Positions 35,964 to 45,503 of a stretch of DNA of 64,000 bases are shown here, in pieces. The stretch comes from Acidobacteriota bacterium (GTDB taxonomy: Bacteria > Acidobacteriota > Blastocatellia > Pyrinomonadales > Pyrinomonadaceae). Every line of letters starts with the position of its first letter. Positions within the stretch are counted from its first letter, which is position 1. A program made the translations under genes and the position numbers. Under the pieces are notes generated by a model. The model saw only the letters and a list, made by a program, of their open reading frames with translations. It searched no databases and was not told the DNA's origin. The stretch is from positions 310,001-374,000 of the forward strand of contig JAIVJZ010000041.1 of assembly GCA_020199775.1 (NCBI GenBank), read 5' to 3'.

Positions 35964-36512
35964 ATGCCTATGGGAGAGTTCGGCAAGTGGTTGCTGCATG
36001 ACGACCAGAAAGAGGTGTTCGACGCCCTCTTCGCGAGCGTGCTGACGATCCTTTTTTTCGGGCTGAGCGCGCTCGTGCTCTGGCCTCTCGGCAGGGCGTC
36101 GATGACCTTTCACCTGTTGAAGGGTTATTGGGTCTTTTGCATCGTGATGTGTCCGACGGTTGTGGTGACAGTCCGGCTGCAACGAATGTTCCGCGTGGAT
36201 ATTGACTCGCACTTCGACGCCTATGTCATATCGGGTCTGGTCGTCAGCGGGTTTCTGCAAGCGGGTTGGTCGGCTTTCGCCGCACTCGCCGTGCACAGCT
36301 TCGTTGCAGGCGCGCCCCTCTGGGTTGTCGTCGTCCTGTACGTCGTCGGGTTCCTTTCGTGCTACGTCGTATTCGCCATCGTGTCGATGGTTTACGCCGG
36401 CAGCATCTACCGACAGACCAACCTGTTGCTCGCCGTAGCCAGCTTCATTATTTTCAGCGTGTGGCCTGCGGGCGGCCGCGCGATATACGGATGGTTCTTC
36501 AATCTTTTTTGA
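35964..36512 (+). CDS. Membrane protein of unknown function, about five helices
   Basis: A 182-aa hydrophobic protein. Helices lie near residues 20-42, 52-68, 86-105 (YVISGLVVSGFLQAGWSAFA), 112-137 and 150-168. No recognised motif is present. The soluble N terminus is short (MPMGEFGKWLLHDDQKEVFD). It lies 120 bp before a response regulator on the same strand and may be co-transcribed. Confidence 0.65.
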   Translation: MPMGEFGKWLLHDDQKEVFDALFASVLTILFFGLSALVLWPLGRASMTFHLLKGYWVFCIVMCPTVVVTVRLQRMFRVDIDSHFDAYVISGLVVSGFLQAGWSAFAALAVHSFVAGAPLWVVVVLYVVGFLSCYVVFAIVSMVYAGSIYRQTNLLLAVASFIIFSVWPAGGRAIYGWFFNLF

Positions 36513-36632
36513 GACGTTGGCGAGCGCGGGCAAAGAAATGCATGTAGGAGCAGGGACAAGGAGCACGTAAGATTGTTGCGGGCGCGCCGCGTGTGTGGCG
36601 TGCGCGCGTTGGTCGTAAAGGAGGATAGCAAG

Positions 36633-36998
36633 ATGTCTCGGGCGACGATCCTCTATGTCGAAGACGATGAACTGTTGCGGCTGACGGTGCAGGACACGCT
36701 TGAGTTGGAAGGCTGGTGCGTCGAATCCTGCGACGACGGTCTGGCGGCTCTCGCGCGGATCGAGAGCACGGGGGCTTACGACCTGCTCCTCTTCGACAAC
36801 GAACTGCCCGGCGCGAGCGGGATCGAACTGCTGCGCCACGCGCGCATGCTCCCCTCGCGTCAATCCACGCCCATCGTCATCATCTCCGCGACCGACAGCG
36901 CGCATGAAGCGCGTCGCGCGGGCGCGGACGCATTTCTGAAAAAGCCGGACGACATAGGTCAACTCGTCTCGACCATCGCACGCCTGCTGACGCCGTGA
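36633..36998 (+). CDS. Single-domain response regulator
   Basis: A 121-aa CheY-like receiver without an output domain. The acidic pair is VEDDE, the phospho-acceptor is the Asp in LLLFDNELPG, and the conserved Ser/Thr (IISATDS) and Lys (FLKKPDD) are present. AAGGAGG before the ATG at 36633 fixes the start and rules out the longer frame. It is similar to the response regulator at 63549. No histidine kinase is adjacent, so its partner is elsewhere. Confidence 0.88.
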   Translation: MSRATILYVEDDELLRLTVQDTLELEGWCVESCDDGLAALARIESTGAYDLLLFDNELPGASGIELLRHARMLPSRQSTPIVIISATDSAHEARRAGADAFLKKPDDIGQLVSTIARLLTP

Positions 36999-37064
36999 GC
37001 CGTCTTCGGGCTATCGGCCGAACCACAAGCTATCCGCCATCGCCCCTCACGAAACTTTCACCGC

Positions 37065-39053
37065 TCACGCGCTGGCCGCTTCGGCGGAGACCTGTTCCCA
37101 TTCTTCGTAGAGCGAGCGCAGGCGCGCGTCGCGTTGCTGGTATTCGTCGTTGAGCGTCATCGCGCGACTCGCGTCGCGCGCGACTTCGGGGCGGGAGAGC
37201 TCGTCGGAGAGCGCGGCGAGCCGCTTTTCGACTTCCGCGATTTCGCTTTCGATCACCTGCGTCGTGCGCCGGAGGGCTGCGCCGTGCGCCTGCTTCTTCT
37301 TGCCGCCCTTGCCTTCCGTGGATTTCCCCTTGCGCGAAGCGTTCGCCGGATCGTCACCTTGGGCGGCGGCGGCGGCGCGCGGCGCGGTCTTGGCGGCGGG
37401 CGCGCTCGCCGCCTTCTCGCGCGCGGCCTTTGCGCTCGCGGCCTCGGCGCGTATGAGGGCTTTCCAATCGTGATACTCGGTGTAGTCGCCGTCGTAATGT
37501 TCGGCCGCGCTCTGGCCGTCGAGCGCGAGAATTTGCGTCGCCACGCGGTCGAGGAAATAGCGGTCGTGGCTGATGGTGATGATCGTGCCTTCGTAGGCGT
37601 CGAGAGCTTCTTCGAGGGCTTCGCGCGAGGGGATGTCGAGGTGGTTCGTCGGCTCGTCGAGGACGAGGACATTGACGCGCGAATAGATCAACTTGGCGAG
37701 CGCGAGCCTGCCCTTCTCGCCGCCGGAGAGGTCGCGGACGTGCTTGTACACGTCGTCGCCGACGAAGAGAAACTTGGCGAGGAAGCCGCGCAGTTCGCCC
37801 GCCGTCACGGTTGAAGGCGCGACGCGGCGCAATTCCATGATGATCTCGTTGCGTTCGTCGAGGTCGTCTAGCTGCTGCGCGTAGTAGCCGATGTTGACTT
37901 TCGTGCCCCAGCGCGTCTCGCCCGCGAGCGGCGGGAGTTTGCCGAGAAGGGTCTTGATGAAGGTCGTCTTGCCCGAACCGTTCGGGCCGATGACGCCGAG
38001 GGCTTCGCCGCGCGTGAGGGTGAAAGTGATGTCGGTGGCGAGCACCTTGCCGGGATAGCCGACCGCGAGGTCTTTGACGATGAGCGTCTGGTTGCCCGTG
38101 CGCTCGACGCCCTTCAACTGGAAATTGCCCTGCGACTGATCGGCGCGCACCGCTTCGACGCGGTCGAGTTTTTGCAACATCGTGCGGCGCGACTTGGCCT
38201 GCTTGGTCTTCTGCCCCGCGAGGTTGCGACGGATAAACTCTTCGGTCTTGGCGATGAGGTGTTGCTGGTTTTCGTAAGCCCGCCGCTGCGCCTCGCGCCG
38301 CTCCTCGCGCTCGACGAGGAAGGCCGAATAGTTGCCGTTGTAACTGACGGCCTTGCCGTTTTCCACTTCGACGATGCGGCGGCACGAGCGGTCGAGAAAA
38401 TAGCGGTCGTGCGAGATGATGACGTAGGCCGACGCGTAGGACGATAGAAACTCTTCGAGCCATTCGACGCCCGCTACGTCCAGATGGTTCGTCGGCTCGT
38501 CGAGCAAGAGCACATCGGGTTCGGCGAGCAGGAGACGCGCCATGCCGAGCCGGTTTTTCTGCCCGCCCGAAAGTTTCTCCGTCTCCAACTGCCACATCTC
38601 GCGCTCGAAACCGAGGCCGAACAGAATCGCCTCGGCGCGCGCCGCGTACTCGAAGCCGCCCTCGCGCTCGAACTCGTGTTGGAGGTCGCTGTAGCGTTCG
38701 AGCACCGCGTCGAGGTCGTCGGTGGCTTCGGCCATGCGGTGTTCCAGTTCGTGCATCTCGTGCTCGATCTGTTGGAGACGACCGAAGGCGGCGAGCGCGG
38801 ACTCGTGGACGGTCATGCCCGGCTCGAAATCCACGTGCTGTTCGAGCAGTCCGAGGTTGAGGCCGCGCGCGCGCACCACGTCGCCGCTGTCGGGCGTCTC
38901 TTCGCCGCCGATCAAGCGGAACAGGGTGGTCTTGCCCGCGCCGTTGCGCCCGACGAGGCCGACGTGTTCGCCCGGATTGATCTGGAGCGACGCGCCGCGC
39001 AGCACGTCCTGCGAGCCGTAAGACTTATAAACTTCCGAGAGACGAAACAGCAT
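37065..39053 (-). CDS. ABC-F family ATPase
   Basis: A 662-aa soluble protein with two ABC domains and no membrane segment, as in ABC-F translation factors. Walker A sites are GRNGAGKTT (about 36) and GPNGSGKTT (about 355); signatures are SGGQKNRLGMARLL and SGGEKGRLALAKL; both Walker B sites read LLDEPTNHLD or VLDEPTNHLD. Between them is the ABC-F linker (P-site tRNA interaction motif), and the C terminus has an Ala/Lys-rich part and a coiled coil (EVEKRLAALSDEL). It probably acts on stalled ribosomes; a resistance role is possible but unproven. Confidence 0.93.
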   Translation of the reverse strand: MLFRLSEVYKSYGSQDVLRGASLQINPGEHVGLVGRNGAGKTTLFRLIGGEETPDSGDVVRARGLNLGLLEQHVDFEPGMTVHESALAAFGRLQQIEHEMHELEHRMAEATDDLDAVLERYSDLQHEFEREGGFEYAARAEAILFGLGFEREMWQLETEKLSGGQKNRLGMARLLLAEPDVLLLDEPTNHLDVAGVEWLEEFLSSYASAYVIISHDRYFLDRSCRRIVEVENGKAVSYNGNYSAFLVEREERREAQRRAYENQQHLIAKTEEFIRRNLAGQKTKQAKSRRTMLQKLDRVEAVRADQSQGNFQLKGVERTGNQTLIVKDLAVGYPGKVLATDITFTLTRGEALGVIGPNGSGKTTFIKTLLGKLPPLAGETRWGTKVNIGYYAQQLDDLDERNEIIMELRRVAPSTVTAGELRGFLAKFLFVGDDVYKHVRDLSGGEKGRLALAKLIYSRVNVLVLDEPTNHLDIPSREALEEALDAYEGTIITISHDRYFLDRVATQILALDGQSAAEHYDGDYTEYHDWKALIRAEAASAKAAREKAASAPAAKTAPRAAAAAQGDDPANASRKGKSTEGKGGKKKQAHGAALRRTTQVIESEIAEVEKRLAALSDELSRPEVARDASRAMTLNDEYQQRDARLRSLYEEWEQVSAEAASA

Positions 39054-39082
39054 GGCGTTGAAGAGTAGACGAACGACGAGAC

Positions 39083-39155
39083 GGTAAATCGTAAATCGTG
39101 AATCGCAAATAGAGACTCGGCTCGCCTCTATTTACGATTCACGATTCGGGTTCAG
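39083..39155. repeat. Heptad hairpin repeat 12 (AATCGTG type)
   Basis: Units GTAAATC, GTAAATC, GTGAATC, GCAAATA, spacer, CTATTTA, CGATTCA, CGATTCG. It lies in the junction of the SurA-like and ABC-F genes. Confidence 0.9.
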
Positions 39156-39179
39156 ACTACGAGTTCAATGCGGCGACCG

Positions 39180-40403
39180 TTACTTGTTAGTGTTCGCCGC
39201 ATTATTGGTGTTGGACGAAGGCGTCGCCGCGCCCGACCCGCCGCCGCCGCCGGAGGCGGGCGAAGCCGCGGGACTCGCGGCCGTCGCCGGACTCGCGGCG
39301 GGCGTCGCCGCCGCCGGGCGGCTGCCGGCCGGTCGCAGGCTGCTCAGGGAAGTCGAACTGTTGAGCATGTCCTGCGCCAGATTGTTCGTGATCTTCGCCT
39401 CGCGCATGGCGACTTCGAGCATCGCGGCGTTCAAAATCTGCTTGCGCTGGTTGAGGATGTTCTCCGTCGCGTCCTTGCGCACGTCGGGGTTGTCGAGCGT
39501 CAGGTTCTCGCTCTGCAAGCGTTTGTCCGTGAGTTTGAAGATCGTCCAACGCCCGCTCGTCTGGATAGGCGCGGTGTAGCTGCCGACTTCCATGCCGCTG
39601 AAGAAACGCGTGATCAACTCCTGCGGGAAACCGCTCTGCTTGAGTTGCTCTTCGCTGAAGAAGCCCACGTCGCCGCCGCGCTGCACGCTCTGCGGGTCTT
39701 CGCTTTCGGCGCGCGCCACGGTGGCGAAGTCGGCGTTGCTCTTCAAGCGTTGGTAGATGATGTCGATCTTCGTCTTGGCCTCGATGTCGCTCTTGGCGTC
39801 GTTGGTCGCGCCGTTATCGGCCGGATCGACGACGATGGCGGCCAGCCCCACGCCGCGCTGGCTCACGTAGCGCGCCTTGTTGTTGTTGTAAAAGTCTTCC
39901 ACTTCCTTGTCGGTCGGCGGCTCGATCTTGGCGGCGGTGCGGTCGAGCAGTTTTTGGATCGCCAGTTGACGACGCGCGACATCGCGCATGGCCTCCTCGG
40001 TCTGCCCCGACTCCCTGAGCGCGGTCTCGAAAGCCTCTTTGGTTCCGAGTTGCTGCTTCTGCTCGTTGATGACCTGCGTCACTTCGTCGTCCTTGGGCAG
40101 CAGGTTCTCTTTCTCGGCGCGCTGGAACAGCACCTCGCGGCGGATCAACTCGTCGAGCACCTGCAAACGACCGGCGGCCAGTTCGAGTTGCGACATGTCG
40201 GAAAACTGCACTTGCTGGCTCTTGGCCTGCTGTTCGAGAATCTTGTCCACTTCGGTCAGCATGATCTTTTTGTCATTGACCGTGGCGGCGGCGGCCGTCC
40301 CCTTGCCGTCGCCGCCTCCCTTGTTGCGGTCGCAGGCGACGAAGAGGCCCGCGAGGGAAATGACGATGGCGAGAAGGCTGAACTGTTTGGCGGCTCTGTA
40401 CAC
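39180..40403 (-). CDS. SurA-like peptidyl-prolyl isomerase lipoprotein
   Basis: A 407-aa lipoprotein: signal peptide with lipobox GLFVAC (Cys24), a SurA-N-like helical chaperone region (EVDKILEQQAKSQQVQFSDM to QLAIQKLLDRTA), then a parvulin domain (about 170-285) with SNADFATVARAESEDPQS, GGDVGFFSEEQL and GSYTAPIQTSGRWTIFKLTD. The C-terminal 60 residues are Ala/Pro/Ser-rich and probably disordered. It likely assists folding of exported proteins. It is upstream of the ABC-F gene on the same strand. Confidence 0.9.
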   Translation of the reverse strand: MYRAAKQFSLLAIVISLAGLFVACDRNKGGGDGKGTAAAATVNDKKIMLTEVDKILEQQAKSQQVQFSDMSQLELAAGRLQVLDELIRREVLFQRAEKENLLPKDDEVTQVINEQKQQLGTKEAFETALRESGQTEEAMRDVARRQLAIQKLLDRTAAKIEPPTDKEVEDFYNNNKARYVSQRGVGLAAIVVDPADNGATNDAKSDIEAKTKIDIIYQRLKSNADFATVARAESEDPQSVQRGGDVGFFSEEQLKQSGFPQELITRFFSGMEVGSYTAPIQTSGRWTIFKLTDKRLQSENLTLDNPDVRKDATENILNQRKQILNAAMLEVAMREAKITNNLAQDMLNSSTSLSSLRPAGSRPAAATPAASPATAASPAASPASGGGGGSGAATPSSNTNNAANTNK

Positions 40404-40596
40404 TTTGGCTTTCTACTCCTTCAACTTTTCTGTGGTGATCCGATGAAACTCGCATGCCCACAGCGGGCGTGCGCGCTTGACCTCTTGTAAAACTGTTTGC
40501 TATAAATTTTGGTTTCCCGCGTACTCCAAGTCCTCACCGTGTGTGTTGGCGACCGGCGCGGCGCGCTTTTACTTATTCGGAGGTACTCAGGCAATC

Positions 40597-40809
40597 ATGG
40601 CAAAACGATGCGAAGTCTGCGGCAAAGGCCCGCAATTCGGTAACAACGTCTCCCACGCGAACAATCGCACCCGCCGGCGTTTCAATCCCAACCTGCAAGA
40701 AATCCGCGTGCAACGCCCGCAAGGCGGCAACGTGCGCATGCGCGTCTGCACCAGTTGCATCAAAGGCAACAAGATAACGAAGGTGGCGCAAACGGCGAAA
40801 GCGGCTTAA
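40597..40809 (+). CDS. rpmB: 50S ribosomal protein L28
   Basis: A 70-aa bL28 of the zinc-ribbon (C+) type: [34 protein letters not shown], and a second CxxC in CTSCIKG. The ATG at 40597 is the normal N terminus (MAKRCEVCG); CGGAGGT lies upstream at a slightly long spacing. It is monocistronic and convergent with the RidA gene. Confidence 0.96.
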   Translation: MAKRCEVCGKGPQFGNNVSHANNRTRRRFNPNLQEIRVQRPQGGNVRMRVCTSCIKGNKITKVAQTAKAA

Positions 40810-40811
40810 GA

Positions 40812-40896
40812 GAAACGATAAAGTAGGAACGCGGAACGATGAAGTAAAAGCAGTTGTCTTTCGTTCATCGTTCCGCGTTCATCCTTCATCGTTATT
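40812..40896. repeat. Heptad hairpin repeat 13 (GAACGAT type)
   Basis: Units AACGATA, AAGTAGG, AACGCGG, AACGATG, AAGTAAA, then after a spacer TTCGTTC, ATCGTTC, CGCGTTC, ATCCTTC, ATCGTTA. It lies between convergent rpmB and ridA, starting 2 bp after the rpmB stop and running into the ridA end. Confidence 0.88.
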
Positions 40897-41283
40897 CTTT
40901 CTCACCGCTATCGCATCGATTTCGACGCGCGCGTCGCGCGGCAGTCGCGCGGCCTGCACGGTCGAACGCGCGGGCGGCTCGCTTGAAAAATAGCGTGCGT
41001 ACACTTCGTTCATCGCCGCGAAGTCGTTCATGTCGGCCAGAAACACGGTCGTCTTAACCACCTCTTCGAGACTCGTCCCCGCCGCCCGCAAGACCTCCGC
41101 GAGATTGCGCAAAACCTGCTCGGTCTGCTCCGCGATCCCACCCTCGACGAACACGCCCGTCTTCGGGTCGATCGGAATCTGTCCCGACGTGAACACGAAA
41201 TTACCCAGACTGACGGCCTGCGAATACGGGCCGATGGCCTGTGGCGCGGCCTCGGTTGCGACGATCTCTCTCACGGTCTGCAC
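40879..41283 (-). CDS. RidA family enamine/imine deaminase
   Basis: A 134-aa Rid protein. APQAIGPYSQAVSLGNFVFT, SGQIPIDPKTGVFVEGG, AGTSLEEVVKTTVFLADMND and RSTVQAARLPRDARVEIDAI all match the RidA signature, including the active-site Arg near the C terminus (VQAARLPRDA). It removes reactive 2-aminoacrylate made by PLP enzymes. The start may be GTG at 41283 or GTG at 41274; GAGG lies better for the second. The C-terminal codons overlap the heptad repeat. Confidence 0.9.
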   Translation of the reverse strand: MQTVREIVATEAAPQAIGPYSQAVSLGNFVFTSGQIPIDPKTGVFVEGGIAEQTEQVLRNLAEVLRAAGTSLEEVVKTTVFLADMNDFAAMNEVYARYFSSEPPARSTVQAARLPRDARVEIDAIAVRKNNDEG

Positions 41284-41525
41284 ATCCTCTTTTTAGACTC
41301 GCCAAGCAAATTGCGCATTGTAACAAAAACTCGGCCGCTAGACCAACGCGGGAACGCCGCGAGCGCGTTGCCACCGTTGCCGCCTCGCGTGAGCACGCGG
41401 TCAAAGCAGAGACTTGTATATTACAGATGAATTTTCGGTCGCGACGGATGCTTTGAGGGCGAATTTAACACGCGGGGCAAAATCGTTTGTCTTCTTCGGA
41501 TCGCGGCTTTCGGGCGTGAGTTTGC

Positions 41526-43712
41526 TCAGGCCGCCCCCTGCAAACGCTCCACGTCGAGCACGCCGGGAACGCCGCGCACCGCGCGGATCACTTTATCCAG
41601 ATGCTTCACGTCGAAAACTTCGACCGTGACCTCGATGCGCCCGCGCGCGTCCGAGGCGACGGACGCGCGCGCGTCTCGGATGCCGGTCTTCATGTCCGAG
41701 ATCGCGCTCGTGATGCCCGCGATCATGCCGGTACGGTTCTCCGTGACGGCGAGGAGTTTGACGGCGTAGGCGGCGTGCTCGCTCCTGCCTGCCCACTCGA
41801 CCGCGACGATGCGTTCGGGGTTGACCATCAACTGCTGCACGTTCTTGCAACGCTCGGCGTGGACGGCGACGCCCTTGCCGCGCGTGACGTAGCCGATGAT
41901 CGGCTCGCCGTGAACCGGGTTGCAGCAGCGCGCGCGCGCCACGAGCAGATCGTCCACGCCGCGCACGACGATGGCGTCGTCGCCGAGACGGATGAGGCGT
42001 TTGACGGCCTGTACGCCCGTGCGCAGCCGCGACTCCTTCCGCTCGTCCAGTTCGGCAAACTTTTCGGGGCCGAGGAATTTGGAGATGACGCTGCGCGGCA
42101 CGAGTTTGCCGTAGCCGATGGCGGCGAGCAGATCGTCCGTGCGCCCGTAGCCGTATTCGCCCGCGATCTTTTTGAAGTCGCCGTTGGAATCGTTGAGCAG
42201 TTTCTTGGTCGAGAGTTGGAAGCGCGCGGCCTCCTTCTCGAACAGCTTGCGCCCGATCTCTATACTTTCGGCGCGCTGCTGCTCGGCGACCCAGTGACGC
42301 ACGCGGTTGCGCGCCTTGGAAGTGACGACGAAGTTGAGCCAGTCGCGCGACGGCGTGGAGTTCAGCGAGCGAATGATCTCGACCACGTCGCCGTTCTGAA
42401 TCGGCGTGCGAAGGGGGACGATGCGGCCGTTGATGCGCGCGCCCGTACAGGTGTTCCCGACCTCCGTGTGAATCATGTAGGCGAAATCCACGGGGGTTGC
42501 GCCGCGCGGGAGCTGGATGATCTTGCCCATGGGCGTGAAGGCGTAAACGTCACGCGGGTAGAGGTCGAGTTTCAGCGATTCGAGGAAGTCGCGCGAGTCT
42601 TTAACTTCCTGCGTCCACTCGACGAGCGAGCGCAGCCACTGAAACGCCTCGTCGTCTTCGTGCGCGCCGCGCCTCCCTTCCTTGTACTTCCAGTGCGCCG
42701 CGACGCCCTCTTCGGCGATGCGGTGCATCTCCTCCGTGCGAATCTGCACCTCGAAGGGCTGCCCCTCCGTGCCGATGACGGAGGTGTGCAGCGACTGGTA
42801 GAGGTTCTCGCGCGGCGTGGCGATCCAGTCTTTGAAACGCCCGGGCAGCGGCCTCCATAAGTTGTGTATGACGCCGAGCGCGGCGTAGCAGTAACGCACC
42901 TCGTTCGGCAGGACGACCCGCGCGGCGACCAGATCGTAAACCTGATCGAGTTCGATCTTTTGCCGCTTCAGTTTCTTCCAGATCGAGTAGAGACGTTTGA
43001 CGCGCCCCTCGACGCGGATATAAGGCACGTCGGCCTCGCGCAGTTTCTCCTCGATGCGGGCGGTCGTGGCGTGGAGGAACTGTTCGTGCTCGGTGCGACG
43101 CTGTTCGAGTTGGGCGGCGAGCGCGCGGTAGTCTTCAGGATGGAGGTGCTGGAAGGCGAGGTCTTCGAGTTCGCTGCGGAGTTTGCCCATGCCGAGGCGG
43201 TGGGCGATGGGGGCGAAGATGTCGAGCGTTTCCTGCGCGATGCGCTGCCGCTTTTCCGGTTTCAGGAAGTGAAGCGTGCGCATGTTGTGGAGGCGGTCGG
43301 CGAGTTTGACCAGAACGACGCGCACGTCGTCGATCATCGCCAGCAGCATCTTGCGCACGTTCTCGGCCTGCTGCACTTCCTTCGACTGGCTGCTGATCTG
43401 CGCGATCTTCGTCAGACCTTCGACGAGGTGCGCCACCTCTTCGCCGAAATACTCGCGGATCGTCCCCGCTTCGACGAGCGTATCTTCCACCACGTCGTGC
43501 AAGAGTCCGGTGGCGACGGAAACTTCGTCGAGCCGCATGTCGGCCAGAATGTTAGCGACTTCGAGCGGGTGGACGAGGTACGGCTCGCCGGAGGCGCGCG
43601 TCTGCCCCTTATGCTCGCGCGCCGAAAAGAAGTAGGCGCGCCTGAGCATGTCCAGATCGGCCTGCGGGTGATTGCGCCCGACCTTTTCGACGATTTCCTC
43701 GATGCGAATCAT
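41526..43712 (-). CDS. rel: Bifunctional (p)ppGpp synthetase/hydrolase RelA/SpoT
   Basis: A 728-aa Rel protein with all domains: HD hydrolase (VHPLEVANILADM, ATGLLHDVVEDT carrying HDxxED, so hydrolysis should be active), synthetase (VYDLVAARVV, NLYQSLHTSVIG, FEVQIRTEEMHRIAEEGVAA), TGS (YAFTPMGKIIQLPRGATPVD), a helical/zinc-finger-like region (RARCCNPVHGEPIIGYVTRG) and a C-terminal ACT domain. It is the stringent-response enzyme. It is separated from the TonB-group TPR gene by a heptad repeat and a terminator. Confidence 0.96.
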   Translation of the reverse strand: MIRIEEIVEKVGRNHPQADLDMLRRAYFFSAREHKGQTRASGEPYLVHPLEVANILADMRLDEVSVATGLLHDVVEDTLVEAGTIREYFGEEVAHLVEGLTKIAQISSQSKEVQQAENVRKMLLAMIDDVRVVLVKLADRLHNMRTLHFLKPEKRQRIAQETLDIFAPIAHRLGMGKLRSELEDLAFQHLHPEDYRALAAQLEQRRTEHEQFLHATTARIEEKLREADVPYIRVEGRVKRLYSIWKKLKRQKIELDQVYDLVAARVVLPNEVRYCYAALGVIHNLWRPLPGRFKDWIATPRENLYQSLHTSVIGTEGQPFEVQIRTEEMHRIAEEGVAAHWKYKEGRRGAHEDDEAFQWLRSLVEWTQEVKDSRDFLESLKLDLYPRDVYAFTPMGKIIQLPRGATPVDFAYMIHTEVGNTCTGARINGRIVPLRTPIQNGDVVEIIRSLNSTPSRDWLNFVVTSKARNRVRHWVAEQQRAESIEIGRKLFEKEAARFQLSTKKLLNDSNGDFKKIAGEYGYGRTDDLLAAIGYGKLVPRSVISKFLGPEKFAELDERKESRLRTGVQAVKRLIRLGDDAIVVRGVDDLLVARARCCNPVHGEPIIGYVTRGKGVAVHAERCKNVQQLMVNPERIVAVEWAGRSEHAAYAVKLLAVTENRTGMIAGITSAISDMKTGIRDARASVASDARGRIEVTVEVFDVKHLDKVIRAVRGVPGVLDVERLQGAA

Positions 43713-43800
43713 AGCGGTCAGCGGTCAGCGGTCAGCTATTAGCTATCAGCATTCAGCTTTGTTATTGCTAGTGGCTGACGGCTGATAGCTGACGGCTATT
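43713..43800. repeat. Heptad hairpin repeat 14 (GCGGTCA type)
   Basis: Three GCGGTCA units, then GCTATTA, GCTATCA, GCATTCA, a spacer, and the inverse units GGCTGAC, GGCTGAT, AGCTGAC, GGCTATT. It directly abuts the rel start codon, an exception to the usual position next to a stop codon. Confidence 0.9.
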
Positions 43801-43809
43801 TATAAGAAT

Positions 43810-43843
43810 AGGTGATGCCCGACGCGAAAGTCGAGCATCACCT
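43810..43843 (-). terminator. Terminator-like hairpin after the TPR lipoprotein gene
   Basis: AGGTGATGC/GCATCACCT outer stem plus a CCGAC/GTCG inner part around GCGAAA. An AT-rich stretch follows on the minus strand. Confidence 0.65.
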
Positions 43844-43925
43844 GATGTCTTGCAGTGAAAGTTGAGAAGGCGCGTTGGGGACTTGCAGTCTCGCGCGGCG
43901 CGCGTGCGCGCTCGACCGGCGCGCC

Positions 43926-44786
43926 CTAGCTTGAGGCGGGCGACTTGGACGCCTTGGCCTTTTCTTCTTCCTCTTTCTTGCGCTTGTTCTCTTCGCTCAG
44001 TTGCGAAGTCTTCTGCTGGGCGGCGGCGGCCTGTTTCTGGTATTCGGCCTTCTTGTCGTTGTTGCCTTCCATCTCGGCCAGTTTGACGAGTTCGAGCAGC
44101 AGGTTCGTCTTGTACGACCAGGCCTGTTCGCTGTTCGGGTCGAGGGCGACGGCGCGCTCGGCCAGCGCCATGCCGTCGTTGACGCATTTCATCGCCTTGT
44201 CGAAGTCGGCCTGCTCCTTCGGCTTCTTGTACTGGATGATCATCTTGCCCTCTTTGGGCACGGTCTGCTTGTTATCCTTCTGCTCCGTGATGGTGTAGGA
44301 ACAGTTCCATTCCTTGCTCGCCATCAGCGTGTAGGCCTGCGACCGTTTGACTTCGGGGATCGAACCCATCTCGGCGCGCGCCGTCAACCACTGGCGCGCC
44401 TGCTGCTCATCCTTGAGTTGGCCGAAGAGGTAGATGACGGCGTTGTAGGCTTCGTCGTTGCCCTGATCGGACTTCAACACTTCCTCGTAAGCCGTGATCG
44501 CGCGGCGCGCCTTCTCGACGTTCTCGGGGGCTTCGACGCCCGGGCGGTATTGCGCGTGGATCGAGCGCGCGATGAAAAACTTCGCGTTGCGCTGCTCGGG
44601 GTTGAGCCGCAGAGACTCTTCAAAATGCTGCTGCGCCTCGGCGAACCTTCCGGCCTTGTAGGCGCGCGCGCCTTCGTTCAACTGGTTCTTGGCGCGAATG
44701 CTGCTGACCATGCCGCAGCCGGCGGAACTCACCGCCGCCAGCAAGACCAACATTATCAAGGTTGTTCTCGACTGAGAGAGTTTCAT
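43926..44786 (-). CDS. TPR-repeat lipoprotein of the TonB cluster
   Basis: A 286-aa lipoprotein: signal peptide with lipobox VSSAGC, then tetratricopeptide-like repeats (GARAYKAGRFAEAQQHFEES, RRAITAYEEVLKSDQGNDEA, MALAERAVALDPNSEQAW) and a charged coiled-coil tail rich in Lys/Glu. It is the last gene after tonB-exbB-exbD-exbD, so it may help the energy-transduction complex or an outer-membrane receptor. The start at 44786 begins the signal peptide; a longer frame from 44903 reads through non-conserved sequence. Confidence 0.82.
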   Translation of the reverse strand: MKLSQSRTTLIMLVLLAAVSSAGCGMVSSIRAKNQLNEGARAYKAGRFAEAQQHFEESLRLNPEQRNAKFFIARSIHAQYRPGVEAPENVEKARRAITAYEEVLKSDQGNDEAYNAVIYLFGQLKDEQQARQWLTARAEMGSIPEVKRSQAYTLMASKEWNCSYTITEQKDNKQTVPKEGKMIIQYKKPKEQADFDKAMKCVNDGMALAERAVALDPNSEQAWSYKTNLLLELVKLAEMEGNNDKKAEYQKQAAAAQQKTSQLSEENKRKKEEEEKAKASKSPASS

Positions 44787-44835
44787 CTGTTTAATGACTC
44801 CCGAAGGGAATTTGTACACGATAAAAAATGACAGG

Positions 44836-44886
44836 TAGCGCGAATGGCAAGCGGCGTCAGATTGAATTCGTCGCTTGCCATTCACC
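44836..44886. repeat. Possible heptad hairpin (GAATGGCAAGCG/CGCTTGCCATTC)
   Basis: A near-perfect inverted repeat between the exbD and TPR genes. The heptad period is not obvious, so membership in the repeat family is uncertain. Confidence 0.5.
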
Positions 44887-44899
44887 GAATGTCCAGATT

Positions 44900-45403
44900 T
44901 CACTGCGCCAGATCGTCAATTTGCAACCCGATGGGGTTTCCGCCCGCACCCTTGATCGCGTCGATGACCTTCACCACCTCGACGTATTTCAGCGAGCGCG
45001 GGGCTTTGACGAAGACGGCCTTGGCGATGCGCTCCTCTTCGGGCAGATCGACGCGGTTCTCTTTGCCCGGCTCGTAAGCGCGGTTGGCGCGGCGGTCTTT
45101 AAAGATTTGCGTCAGACTTGTGCTGAGCGGCGCGGTGTCGTTGGCCGAACCCACGCTGTCGAGGTTCAACTTGAGCGACAGGTCGCTCTCAATCGAGACG
45201 ACGAGCGTCAACGGGTTCGGCTTGATCGGCTCGGTCGAAGGCGGCGGCTCGCTCGGCACGAGCGCCTTGAAGCGCGTCGGCTTGAGCGGCGTGATGACCA
45301 TGAAGATGATGAGCAGCACCAGCAACACGTCAATCAAAGGGGTCACGTTAATGTAAGGGACGGCGGTCGAGCCGCCCCTTTTGTTTTCCGAAGACATTTC
45401 CAT
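44900..45403 (-). CDS. exbD: ExbD/TolR family biopolymer transporter, second copy
   Basis: A 167-aa ExbD-type protein: a short cytoplasmic N terminus, then INVTPLIDVLLVLLIIFMVI, the single transmembrane helix with the conserved Asp (PLIDVLLVLL) that carries the proton path, then a periplasmic domain. It differs in the periplasmic part from the copy at 45504-45974. Together with ExbB it powers TonB-dependent uptake. Confidence 0.93.
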   Translation of the reverse strand: MEMSSENKRGGSTAVPYINVTPLIDVLLVLLIIFMVITPLKPTRFKALVPSEPPPSTEPIKPNPLTLVVSIESDLSLKLNLDSVGSANDTAPLSTSLTQIFKDRRANRAYEPGKENRVDLPEEERIAKAVFVKAPRSLKYVEVVKVIDAIKGAGGNPIGLQIDDLAQ

Positions 45404-45503
45404 GATCTTACAAATCCTCTCTGGCCGTTAATCGCGAGACGCGGCGCCGGGAGTCGATTCCTCCCCTCCTCCGGGCTTCGCCGCAGCAGCAGTCGCCGCC
45501 GCG